From the NCBI GenBank assembly GCA_964545715.1, contig CAZJHX010000284.1:1-5890 (forward strand): a stretch of DNA of 5,890 nucleotides, given 5' to 3'. Below are positions 1-5,462 of the stretch, one piece after another. A program made the translations under genes and the position numbers. The notes below the pieces were generated by a model that made no database searches, had not been told where the DNA came from, and saw nothing but the letters and a program-made list of their open reading frames with translations. The DNA is from CAZJHX01 sp964545715. Lineage in GTDB: Bacteria > Myxococcota_A > UBA9042 > GCA-2863065. Each line of letters opens with the position of its first letter. Position 1 is the stretch's first letter.

Positions 1-551
1 CCGGACGCCGCCAGCTGCTCAACAGGCGTGGGCTTGGCGATCGCCGAGCGGACCGCGCGCCACAGCTCCGCCTGCCAATCGTCCCCGCCGCCGGCGGCCC
101 ACTCACTCAACATGTCTCCGCGATAGAACAGGTATCGCCGGTACATCGCCGCAAGCCGCGCGGCCAACGCGGACCGCTTGCGCCGCTGCACGGCAAGGCT
201 GTCGTCCCGGTCCATGACGTATTGGTGAACGGGCCCCAGCGCGCCCGAAGGGAGGTCCTCCAGGAGTCGGCGCAATGTCCAATGCAGCGCTTCGACCGAA
301 TATGGGTCGCAGCTGTCGCCGGGTTCGGTCGTGCGACCGAGCAGGCGGGCCATGTACGTGTCGGGATGAACGAACGCTACGTTGCAACAGACCCCGTTGA
401 GATGAGCGATACGCTGGGCGAGCCACCGCGCCATGCCGGATTGCTCCACCAGGACGACGTCGGGCGTAAAGGGGTCCGGTGGCGCGTCCGCCAGCGCTGC
501 TGCTAAGCGGTCGGCCAGCTCCTCGACGCGCGAGCTATAGATAACCTCCAT
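1..551 (-). CDS. recC: RecC, exodeoxyribonuclease V gamma subunit (N-terminal part, runs off left edge)
   Basis: RecC is the non-catalytic, inactivated-helicase-like subunit of RecBCD. In that complex it splits the DNA duplex ahead of the motors and reads Chi during double-strand-break processing in the cytoplasm. The frame is open from the ATG at 551 to the window edge (183 residues; the family is usually over 1000). Visible family hallmarks are a short beta-strand start (MEVIYSSRVEELADRL), then DVVLVEQSGMARWLAQRIA at about residues 31-49. These are followed by an Arg/Lys-led helix and YLFYRGDMLSEW at 140-151, and WQAELWRAV at 159-167, matching the family's 'QSxGMARWL', 'YRPDWLxxW' and 'WQxxLWRxL' blocks. 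An in-frame ATG at 569 would add six residues; 551 fits the family start better, and neither has a strong Shine-Dalgarno sequence. It lies 65 bases downstream of the NERD helicase on the same strand. Family assignment is by recalled motifs, not a search. Confidence 0.88.
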   Translation of the reverse strand, partial: MEVIYSSRVEELADRLAAALADAPPDPFTPDVVLVEQSGMARWLAQRIAHLNGVCCNVAFVHPDTYMARLLGRTTEPGDSCDPYSVEALHWTLRRLLEDLPSGALGPVHQYVMDRDDSLAVQRRKRSALAARLAAMYRRYLFYRGDMLSEWAAGGGDDWQAELWRAVRSAIAKPTPVEQLAAS

Positions 552-616
552 GCCCCAACTAGATCCCATTCTTTGACTGCGGTTGGTACTGAGCGAGCGC
601 AGCGGCGGGGCGCGGC

Positions 617-2349
617 TTATTCATGCGGGGCCTCCGCCAGCCAGTCGCCACGGGTTAAGACATAGAGACGATGCCGTGCCCGCGATGCGGCGACATAGCG
701 CACGCGCCGACCGCATCTCCGGTCGGACGGATCGATATCGGCCAGAATGACGACGTCTGCCTCCAGCCCTTTGAAGCTGCTGATCGTCGTGTGCAACAGG
801 GCCTCGGTGCCCTCGGTCACAGTAGACACCAGCGGCAGGCCGCACACCTCTTCGCGGTCTGCCAAGAGGCTGTTCGCTCGCGAGCGCGGCGTCAGGACGA
901 CGATTCGATTTGGNNNNNNNNNNCGCAGTAGTTCGGGTCCTTGCTCGTCTTGACCTGGTTGATGAGGTCTCGGACGGTGCGATCAAGTGCCGCCAGCGCG
1001 CGCTTCTTGCTGGCGTACACCACAATGGCGGGCGCGTCCCCGTCAGGACAGTCCGGGTGCGCGACCATGGCCACTCGACCGAGCGTACGAACGTCCTCCA
1101 TGATTCGCCTGGTGTTGCGAAAGTTGAACGTCAGACCGTGGTGAATGTCCACGGCAGGCGGATCTCCGCCGCGCCCGAAGATGTCCTGCTGCTCATCGCG
1201 GAAGACGACGAGGGCACCGGTGCCCGGCACGCTCGAGCAGCAGTCGAGCACGTCCCACCAGGAGGACGCGAAGTCCTGTCCTTCGTCGACGACGATGGCA
1301 TCCCATGGCTTCATGCAGCCGGTCTCCATCGCCTCCCAAAGCGCCTCTGGCGCGGTGTGCTCCCAGAACTTGACCGACTGGTCGGGGTCCGTGCCGTCGG
1401 GATACTCCACAGTCCTATTCAGCGCTTCGAATGCCGCGGCGCACAAGGCGTGAAAATGGGTGGCACGTACCTTCTTTCCCGCGCCTCGCCAACTACGGAC
1501 AGTGTGCGCCAGATGCTGTCCAAGCCGCTTGTTGAAGCACGTTAACAGTACCCGTTTGCCGAGCCCCGCATGGTGCCGCGCCGCTTCCAGAGCCAGCACC
1601 GTTTTGCCGGTGCCGGCGCCTCCCGTGACCAGCACCCGGTCGTGGCGCAAGAACGTGTTCAGCACCTCACGCTGCTGGTCGGTTGCCCGCACAAACCGCC
1701 CGCGCTCGAGCTCGAGCAGCGCCCCGAGTGTCGGGACGACATGAACGGACGGGTGCAACACGAGGTCGCGAAACCGCCGGAAGTCCTTGGCACCGAACGC
1801 GTCTACCGTGCGCCTGGCGCGCCAGAACGCCAGTGCCCCCTCGACCCAGGCACCCAACCGCGCGACATCGGCCGAGGTCGCGACGAGCTCTTGTTGCCAA
1901 CCGACGGGCAGATTGAGGGTCGTGCTGGATGTGAGGGGGAAGGCGACAGCGTGGCCCCAGATGAAGGGCCGCCGGCTCGCCGCGGGCAGGAACCTGGTCT
2001 GGCGCTCGGCAAGTAGCCGCTGCAGGTCGTGCATGTGACGGCGCACCTGCGCCATCGGGTCGCTTTTGAGGGGCTTGGTGACGCCACCAGGCTGAAGCCG
2101 CACCCAGTCCCCGCGGGAGTCGCGATGCACGCCATACCCCTTGCACTCGACAAGAAGGACGCCGCCGGTCCGGTGGACGATCAAGAAGTCCACCTCTCCC
2201 TCTCTCGCGGTGCGCGCTTCGAGGTACTCCAGCCCGTGATAGACCCACCACTCATCCGAGAGCTGCTCTCTTAGGGCGTCGAATACGGCTCTCTCGGCGC
2301 GCGCACCCGGACCGGCTCCGGGTCCGCGTTCAGGAATCATGTGGGCCAT
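617..2349 (-). CDS. NERD nuclease-related domain / UvrD-type superfamily 1 helicase (interrupted by assembly gap)
   Basis: Predicted cytoplasmic ATP-dependent DNA helicase fused to a NERD domain (nuclease-related, restriction-endonuclease-like). Residues are numbered from the ATG at 2349. The NERD domain covers about 15-115, with GEVDFLIV at 51-58 and VECKG at 67-71; the E/D and ExK residues expected for metal-dependent cleavage are present. Helicase motifs in order: a Q-motif-like TDQQREVL (223-230), Walker A GGAGTGKT (243-250), motif Ia VLLTCFNKRL, motif II VVDEGQDF (353-360), motif III FRDEQQDIF, and motif IV NFRNTRRI (410-417). After the N run, in another frame, come VVLTPRSR, motif V (SSFKGLEADVVILADID) and motif VI (YVAASRARHRLYVL), ending at TAA 617-619. 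The length is about 576 residues plus the gap. MAHMIPERG at the ATG resembles known family N termini. An in-frame TTG at 2376 has a GGTGGA six bases upstream and is the alternative start. The gene lies between the OB-fold gene and recC. Confidence 0.9.
914..923. other. Assembly gap (10 N) inside the helicase gene
   Basis: Ten N interrupt the helicase gene between motifs IV and V. The upstream frame stops one base into a codon (base 924), while the downstream homologous frame resumes with a whole codon at 913. An intact gene therefore needs a missing length of 3k+2 bases, which 10 is not. The run is best read as a placeholder of unknown true length. The flanking residues (DPNYC before, PNRIVVLTPRS after) suggest that only a few residues are missing. 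Confidence 0.95.
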
Positions 2350-2403
2350 AAGTGGCAGTGTGGATCGCGCGGACAATTCGTGTCCACCGGCCAGGCTCAG
2401 CCG

Positions 2404-2853
2404 TCACTCTTCCGCGCGTTCGTTTTCCAGAATGAAGCAGGCGTCTGACAGCCAGTCGATGACCTTGTTGATCTTCGGCACCAGCCATTTGGCGAGGTCC
2501 TTCGCGCGCCCCTCATCCATGGAGGCGACCAGATCGTCGCCTAATTGGTGGCCGTCGACGACCGTGCCGTTGACCTCGTAGCGGGGTTGCGAGCTTGGTG
2601 CACCGAGCTGTGAGATGACCCAGATCTGCCCAGTGTCGTCGTTTATCTTCCACGCGGAGACCTTTTCGTAGAACGGGATTTGAAACTTGTCGGTCAGGCG
2701 GCCCGAAAGCGTGACCTTCTTGGCGTGGTGGGCCGGACACTCGGACTTGATCTGTTTGATCGTGATCGTGGACCCGGCGGTCAGGTAGTAGGCGACCGCG
2801 GCGACCACGGCGACAATGGTCACGACCGCCGCTATTCGCGCTGTTTGCGTCAT
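2404..2853 (-). CDS. Membrane-anchored OB-fold-like protein of unknown function
   Basis: A 149-residue protein from the ATG at 2853. An N-terminal hydrophobic segment (about residues 7-26: ARIAAVVTIVAVVAAVAYYL) has no lipobox, so it is probably a signal anchor leaving the rest in the periplasm. Residues 32-100 look like a small beta-barrel of OB-fold type: a strand with KKVTLSGRLTDKF (45-57), then WKINDDTGQIWVIS (68-81), then YEVNGTVVDG (92-101). This is the familiar 'VtvsGxV ... DxTGxIwV ... vxVxGxV' rhythm. A charged helix with WLVPKINKVIDWL follows. A GTG at 2862 is an alternative start; the GAGG upstream is 4 bases from the GTG and 13 from the ATG, so spacing does not decide. The stop is 54 bases before the helicase ATG on the same strand, so co-transcription is likely. 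No specific family is recognised; the OB-fold call is inference from strand pattern. Confidence 0.72.
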   Translation of the reverse strand: MTQTARIAAVVTIVAVVAAVAYYLTAGSTITIKQIKSECPAHHAKKVTLSGRLTDKFQIPFYEKVSAWKINDDTGQIWVISQLGAPSSQPRYEVNGTVVDGHQLGDDLVASMDEGRAKDLAKWLVPKINKVIDWLSDACFILENERAEE

Positions 2854-2991
2854 GAGCGCCACTGTACCTCAACGTCTGGTTTGCGAAATCTGCCACGCAT
2901 CTGACGTGCATTGCGGTATGCTGGGCGTGCTTCTCGTTCAGAGAACATAGCAAGCCCCAGACAAGCCCGACCGGGGACTGATCCGTCCGGT

Positions 2992-3012
2992 CTGAGCGGG
3001 AGGTCCGCTCAG
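2992..3012. repeat. Inverted repeat, 8-bp perfect stem, 5-base loop
   Basis: CTGAGCGG and CCGCTCAG surround GAGGT. The stem grows to 11 pairs (2989-3015) with one G-T wobble. It is flanked by direct copies of GATCCGTCC at 2980-2988 and 3018-3026. There is no T run on either side, so it is not a standard intrinsic terminator. Confidence 0.7.
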
Positions 3013-3041
3013 GCCAGGATCCGTCCTGCGGTCGTCTGCCT

Positions 3042-3046
3042 GGAGG
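3042..3046 (+). promoter_or_regulatory. Shine-Dalgarno GGAGG before the ATG at 3054
   Basis: GGAGG lies 7 bases before the ATG, an optimal spacing. This is the main argument that the frame 3054-3410 is translated. Two of its bases belong to the right arm of the outer inverted repeat. Confidence 0.5.
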
Positions 3047-3053
3047 CTTGTCC

Positions 3054-3410
3054 ATGTCCAACAACAAAACCAATAACGGCCGCAGCGACCGCACTCAGCG
3101 GAGCGTCGGTCTGTACGCTCGTCTCGTTCGGGGTGCGCACACCACGCCGTGGCGCCTGGTCGGCTGCGCATCGGTCCGCAGCGGCGGCGTTGTCCCTACA
3201 TTTACGCGCCGTGCGGCCATGCTGGCGCCGTCATGGGACGCCGGCGTCAGTGTGCCGTCGTCCGGCGAGCCGGGTGTTGAATTAGGTGTGGGCAAACACC
3301 CCCCCCCCCACAAGAGCCTGGGCTTGCGACCGATCGTCATTCACCGCTCGTTGCACATCGTCGTGTCCGGTGGTCCGCGTCCCGTCCGATCCGGTTGGCC
3401 CAAACTGTAG
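3054..3410 (+). CDS. Candidate small basic protein, unknown (118 residues)
   Basis: The frame begins MSNNKTNNGRSDRTQRS, has an optimal Shine-Dalgarno sequence, and stops at TAG 3408-3410, twelve bases before a strong hairpin. The product would be very basic and rich in Arg, Ser, Gly, Val and Pro, with only about four acidic residues. No signal peptide, membrane segment or domain was recognised. An 11-C tract (3299-3309) lies inside the frame and encodes a Pro run; a slip there would change the last third. The composition is also what a chance frame in GC-rich DNA gives, and the codon third-position bias looks weaker than in the helicase. The real content of this 600-base stretch may be non-coding. 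Existence is plausible but unproven. Confidence 0.35.
   Translation: MSNNKTNNGRSDRTQRSVGLYARLVRGAHTTPWRLVGCASVRSGGVVPTFTRRAAMLAPSWDAGVSVPSSGEPGVELGVGKHPPPHKSLGLRPIVIHRSLHIVVSGGPRPVRSGWPKL
3299..3309 (+). repeat. Homopolymer of 11 C
   Basis: Eleven consecutive C lie inside the candidate frame 3054-3410. Tracts of this length are prone to replication slippage and also to sequencing and assembly length errors. Confidence 0.9.
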
Positions 3411-3420
3411 GAGGGGGATT

Positions 3421-3455
3421 GTGTCCGGGGTGTGGGACCGCCACACCCCGGACGC
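3421..3455. terminator. Strong hairpin between convergent frames, probable bidirectional terminator without a U tract
   Basis: GTCCGGGGTGTGG (3423-3435) and CCACACCCCGGAC (3441-3453) form 13 perfect pairs around GACCG. One G-T (3422/3454) and one G-C pair (3421/3455) extend the stem. It sits between the stop of the plus-strand small frame (3410) and the stop of the minus-strand lipoprotein (3474). No T run follows on either strand, so it may act as an mRNA 3' end stabiliser or a U-less terminator. Confidence 0.6.
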
Positions 3456-3473
3456 GTTCATCAGATCGGCAGG

Positions 3474-4373
3474 TCATCGCGCCCCGAAATCCTGGGGCAC
3501 GACTGCCCTGAGATCGAGCCGGCGGCCCTTATCCCTGAGCTCGATGCTCTTGACCTGCGAGCTGAATTCCACGCGAAGACCGGGCGGCATGGCGCTGTTT
3601 GGATCGCCTGTCAGTAACGGGGAGAGGGGGCCCACCGATGCGAAAGCGGGAGCGATCACCAGACTCACCGTGTCCGCTGTGTTTCCGAGGAAGTCCTTGA
3701 TCTGCCGCGACGACACACGGGCCCCCAGACATCGGGCGCCGCTGGCCACCCGCTCGTTCCGGCGCTCCCAGAGCGGGATGCCCCGTCCGCCGGAGAGATT
3801 CTGACGGCCGAAGCACCGGGCGATTATCGCTGCCCCCGCCCCTTTGGGGTGTTCGCGGCCGCGGCGCCGGGACCCTCTGCGATCCCGCCGGTCGCGCTCC
3901 TCGACTTCGTTACTGGTACACAGGTGCGACGTCGCTGCCACACGCGACAATCGGAGGTCGTCGTAGGCGCTTCGTTTGCCCTTGAACGACAGCATCGCCT
4001 CGTCCCCGTTCACAACGAAGCCCCACTCGGTGACCTTCGCACCGGGAGTCAGAATTCGATCCCCATCCCTTTCGTATCGATAGAAGCGGCGAAAATCGCC
4101 CCTGTCAGTCCTGTCGCACCGGCTGTCCCCAGCGAAGAAGCGCCCATTCGGGCAGAGGATGATGCACAGCCTCTTGTCTGGAAAGTCCTCGCCGTCCCCG
4201 TACCATGCGCCGATTGGACCGTCCCCGCTCGGGCTCTTTCTCTCGCCTGACGTTTTTGCTCCCTTCTCGCAACCCGCTGCTGAGATAAGAAGGCTGACGG
4301 CCAGCAGAAGCCACCAGCAAGCCGTCAGAACTTCAGCTCCGTCCGGGGTTGGGCGAGTCATTGTATCGTTCAT
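3474..4373 (-). CDS. Predicted lipoprotein, two-part, unknown function (299 residues)
   Basis: The start at ATG 4373 is fixed by AAGGAG seven bases upstream, although the frame stays open much further upstream. A hydrophobic segment (about residues 15-32) leads to SAAGC with the lipidated Cys at 35. The following Glu argues for outer-membrane rather than inner-membrane retention if Lol-type sorting applies. The n-region is unusual: one Arg against three acidic residues. Residues 53-145 look like a compact beta-rich domain (IGAWYGDGEDF, LCPNGRFF, YRYERDGDRIL, EAMLSFKGKR). An Arg/Glu/Asp-rich linker (157-175) joins it to a second region (about 180-299) with IKDFLGNTADTVSLVIAP and LRVEFSSQVKSIEL, also apparently strand-rich. 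Six Cys lie beyond the lipidated one, at 70, 74, 86, 152, 187 and 215. No family is recognised. It diverges from the lipoprotein gene at 4585. Confidence 0.75.
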   Translation of the reverse strand: MNDTMTRPTPDGAEVLTACWWLLLAVSLLISAAGCEKGAKTSGERKSPSGDGPIGAWYGDGEDFPDKRLCIILCPNGRFFAGDSRCDRTDRGDFRRFYRYERDGDRILTPGAKVTEWGFVVNGDEAMLSFKGKRSAYDDLRLSRVAATSHLCTSNEVEERDRRDRRGSRRRGREHPKGAGAAIIARCFGRQNLSGGRGIPLWERRNERVASGARCLGARVSSRQIKDFLGNTADTVSLVIAPAFASVGPLSPLLTGDPNSAMPPGLRVEFSSQVKSIELRDKGRRLDLRAVVPQDFGAR

Positions 4374-4380
4374 TGCAGCT

Positions 4381-4386
4381 CTCCTT
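4381..4386 (-). promoter_or_regulatory. Shine-Dalgarno AAGGAG for the lipoprotein starting at 4373
   Basis: On the minus strand, AAGGAG is seven bases from the ATG at 4373. It selects this start over the long upstream in-frame extension and over the in-frame ATG at 4361. Confidence 0.8.
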
Positions 4387-4499
4387 GCCGGACTTGCAGA
4401 CCCGATGTTTGACGGGGTTCTGGGCGTTACCGGCCTCAGCGAATGGGTGCGCGGTGTGCGGTGTGATCGTGCGCCAATGTCCTCACCTCGAGCAAGCTC

Positions 4500-4549
4500 G
4501 GTCCGCACCGCACGGCCGTCGCGACATGCGTGCCGGTGCTGCGCGGACC
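4500..4549. promoter_or_regulatory. Imperfect 50-bp inverted repeat in the divergent spacer
   Basis: Outer arms GGTCCGC (4500-4506) and GCGGACC (4543-4549) match perfectly. Symmetry continues inward with CG at 4508/4541, GCAC/GTGC (4510-4513/4536-4539), and pairs 4515/4534 and 4517/4532, giving 14 of the outer 18 positions. Just left of it is a tight dyad, CGAGC-AA-GCTCG (4489-4500), and a 7-base tandem, GCGGTGT twice (4451-4464). The position between divergent genes and 23 bases before a -10-like hexamer suggests an operator or hairpin. Function is inference. Confidence 0.45.
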
Positions 4550-4572
4550 CTGTTGTCGCACTTGAGCTCAGG

Positions 4573-4578
4573 TATACT
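4573..4578 (+). promoter_or_regulatory. -10-like hexamer TATACT directly before the ATG at 4585
   Basis: TATACT matches the sigma-70 consensus at five of six positions and ends six bases before the ATG, so transcription would begin at or next to the start codon. No good -35 at 16-18 bases was found (CTGTTG sits at 17), and no Shine-Dalgarno sequence is seen. Confidence 0.45.
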
Positions 4579-4584
4579 CGGGCG

Positions 4585-5403
4585 ATGCGAGCCCATCCTG
4601 TTGCGCGGCGGCTGCTGTGGCTGGTTGTGGGCGTTCTCGCCGGCGGCTGTACGCGCGGTTCGAAGGCGCCGACCTCCGAGAATGCACACACCGCATCCGC
4701 CCCGGCCGAGAGCGCGCCATCAACTCCCGTGACACAGCCTCCGAAGTCTGCTCCGCCAGCGATGAGCGGCTCCGCGTCGTCAGCGGTCGAGACGCCGCCA
4801 AAAGTCGCTCTTCGGGATTCGGGCGCTGAGGCGTCCAAATCGTCGTTCGAAGGGGACGTTGCCGCAGTCATGACCGTGCTGCTGAACGGGGCCCAGAAGG
4901 TGCAGGAAGCGTCAGCGCCCGGCGGCGCACTCCACGCGGACGGGCCCATCAATGCCGGACTTCAGGCTGCTATGGACGACGCATTCTCCGACTTCGTGTT
5001 CGCCCCGGCGGCCAGGGACGAGATAGAGCGCATGGCGGTGGTCCCTTGTCCGGTGCCCGCCGGCACCTACCACGGGCGGCTGCTCAGCGGCGGGCTGGAC
5101 GTGTACGTTCTCGTCGACGCGGCCGGGCACGTCGCCTGGTTCAACGAGAAGCCGCGGTCGGGCAAGCCGCTCCCCCAGCCCGTGCCGATGCGATGGCTGA
5201 AAGACAGCAGAGGCCGACTCGTTGTTGCGGTCGACAGCGCGGATCCGAAACCCTGGCTGTCGCGCTTCGAGATACGCGACGCCGGCAGCTCGGGTTTTTC
5301 CCTGCTTCTGCTGCATGAGGCCCGGGTTGCCTACAACTCCGGACGCGCAGAAAAGGACCAGGTCGTAGCCGCCCCGCTGCGCTTCAGGAGATACGGCCGG
5401 TGA
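4585..5403 (+). CDS. Predicted lipoprotein with Ser/Ala/Pro-rich linker, unknown function (272 residues)
   Basis: The signal peptide is classical: MRAHPVARRLLWLVVGV with basic n-region, then the lipobox LAGGC with lipidated Cys at 22. Thr follows, consistent with outer-membrane sorting. Residues 23-75 form a low-complexity Ser/Ala/Pro/Thr tether. A helical stretch (about 88-110, FEGDVAAVMTVLLNGAQKVQ) and a globular part (about 120-272) follow. The latter contains VPCPVPAGTYHGRL (153-166), LDVYVLVDAAGHVAWF (171-186), GRLVVAVDSADPKPW (210-224) and FSLLLLHEARVAY (238-250), a pattern of paired beta strands. No catalytic motif or known family is recognised. The frame is open upstream to about 4159, but the signal peptide places the start at 4585. 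A hairpin follows the gene before the next start. Surface or periplasmic location is well supported; role is unknown. Confidence 0.82.
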   Translation: MRAHPVARRLLWLVVGVLAGGCTRGSKAPTSENAHTASAPAESAPSTPVTQPPKSAPPAMSGSASSAVETPPKVALRDSGAEASKSSFEGDVAAVMTVLLNGAQKVQEASAPGGALHADGPINAGLQAAMDDAFSDFVFAPAARDEIERMAVVPCPVPAGTYHGRLLSGGLDVYVLVDAAGHVAWFNEKPRSGKPLPQPVPMRWLKDSRGRLVVAVDSADPKPWLSRFEIRDAGSSGFSLLLLHEARVAYNSGRAEKDQVVAAPLRFRRYGR

Positions 5404-5426
5404 CGCTCCGTCACGCCAGGGCCCGC

Positions 5427-5450
5427 GCGGCGGTTTGAGCTTGCCGCCGC
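5427..5450. terminator. Hairpin after the lipoprotein gene
   Basis: GCGGCGG (5427-5433) and CCGCCGC (5444-5450) form seven GC pairs around a 10-base loop, 24 bases after the TGA at 5401-5403. A smaller dyad, TGACG-CTC-CGTCA, overlaps the stop codon (5401-5413). There is no T run, so termination strength is uncertain. The hairpin abuts the -10-like hexamer of the next gene. Confidence 0.4.
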
Positions 5451-5451
5451 A

Positions 5452-5457
5452 TCTAAT
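5452..5457 (+). promoter_or_regulatory. -10-like hexamer TCTAAT directly before the ATG at 5463
   Basis: TCTAAT matches the -10 consensus at five of six positions and ends five bases before the ATG, repeating the layout seen before 4585. No -35 element or Shine-Dalgarno sequence is evident. Confidence 0.35.
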
Positions 5458-5462
5458 CGGCT

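Larger units (their letters stand above)
2960..3052. promoter_or_regulatory. Cluster of inverted repeats, possible structured leader
   Basis: Outer arms GACAAGCC (2960-2967) and GGCTTGTC (3045-3052) are perfectly complementary. They enclose a hairpin with an 8-bp perfect core, CTGAGCGG (2992-2999) and CCGCTCAG (3005-3012), with a 5-base loop; the core extends to 11 pairs with one G-T. A second hairpin is CAGGA/TCCTG (3015-3028). A competing pairing is GACCGG (2969-2974) with CCGGTC (2987-2992). On the plus strand the outer right arm overlaps the GGAGG preceding the ATG at 3054, so folding could mask translation. On the minus strand it would lie about 107 bases before the OB-fold gene. No known riboswitch class was recognised. 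Function is inference. Confidence 0.35.
2854..3053. other. Spacer between the repair-unit promoter region and a small plus-strand frame
   Basis: The 200 bases between the OB-fold gene (minus) and the candidate small gene (plus) must hold the promoter of the leftward transcription unit, but no convincing -35/-10 pair was found. It contains overlapping dyads at 2931-2946 (TTCTC/GAGAA and GTTC/GAAC) and a cluster of GC-rich inverted repeats at 2960-3052, listed separately. Reading frames crossing it look like chance frames. Confidence 0.5.

Noticed and set aside
103..506. Minus-strand 107-residue and plus-strand 94-residue frames
   Set aside because: Both overlap the recC frame, which has clear family motifs; these are shadows.
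1704..1717. 14-base perfect palindrome GCTCGAGCTCGAGC
   Set aside because: It lies within the helicase coding sequence and is explained by alternating Leu and Glu codons.
910..2274. Several plus-strand and other-frame reading frames of 67-211 residues
   Set aside because: They lie opposite or out of phase with the helicase gene and show no family resemblance.
2371..2385. GGACA/TGTCC hairpin in the spacer before the helicase
   Set aside because: Only five pairs around a 5-base loop; expected by chance in this base composition.
2931..2946. Dyad considered as a LexA (SOS) box
   Set aside because: It shares only GTTCAG with the myxobacterial consensus and does not fit the CGAAC-N4-GTTCG or GTTC-N7-GTTC forms; kept only as an unnamed dyad.
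3286..3804. Plus-strand 172-residue frame
   Set aside because: It runs through the C tract and the hairpin and then opposite the lipoprotein gene, with no start signal.
4159..4584. N-terminal extension of the plus-strand lipoprotein frame to 4159
   Set aside because: It would bury a classical lipoprotein signal peptide internally and overlaps the minus-strand lipoprotein gene.
4374..4952. N-terminal extension of the minus-strand lipoprotein frame to 4952
   Set aside because: The signal peptide and the AAGGAG before 4373 fix the start, and the extension overlaps the opposite lipoprotein gene.
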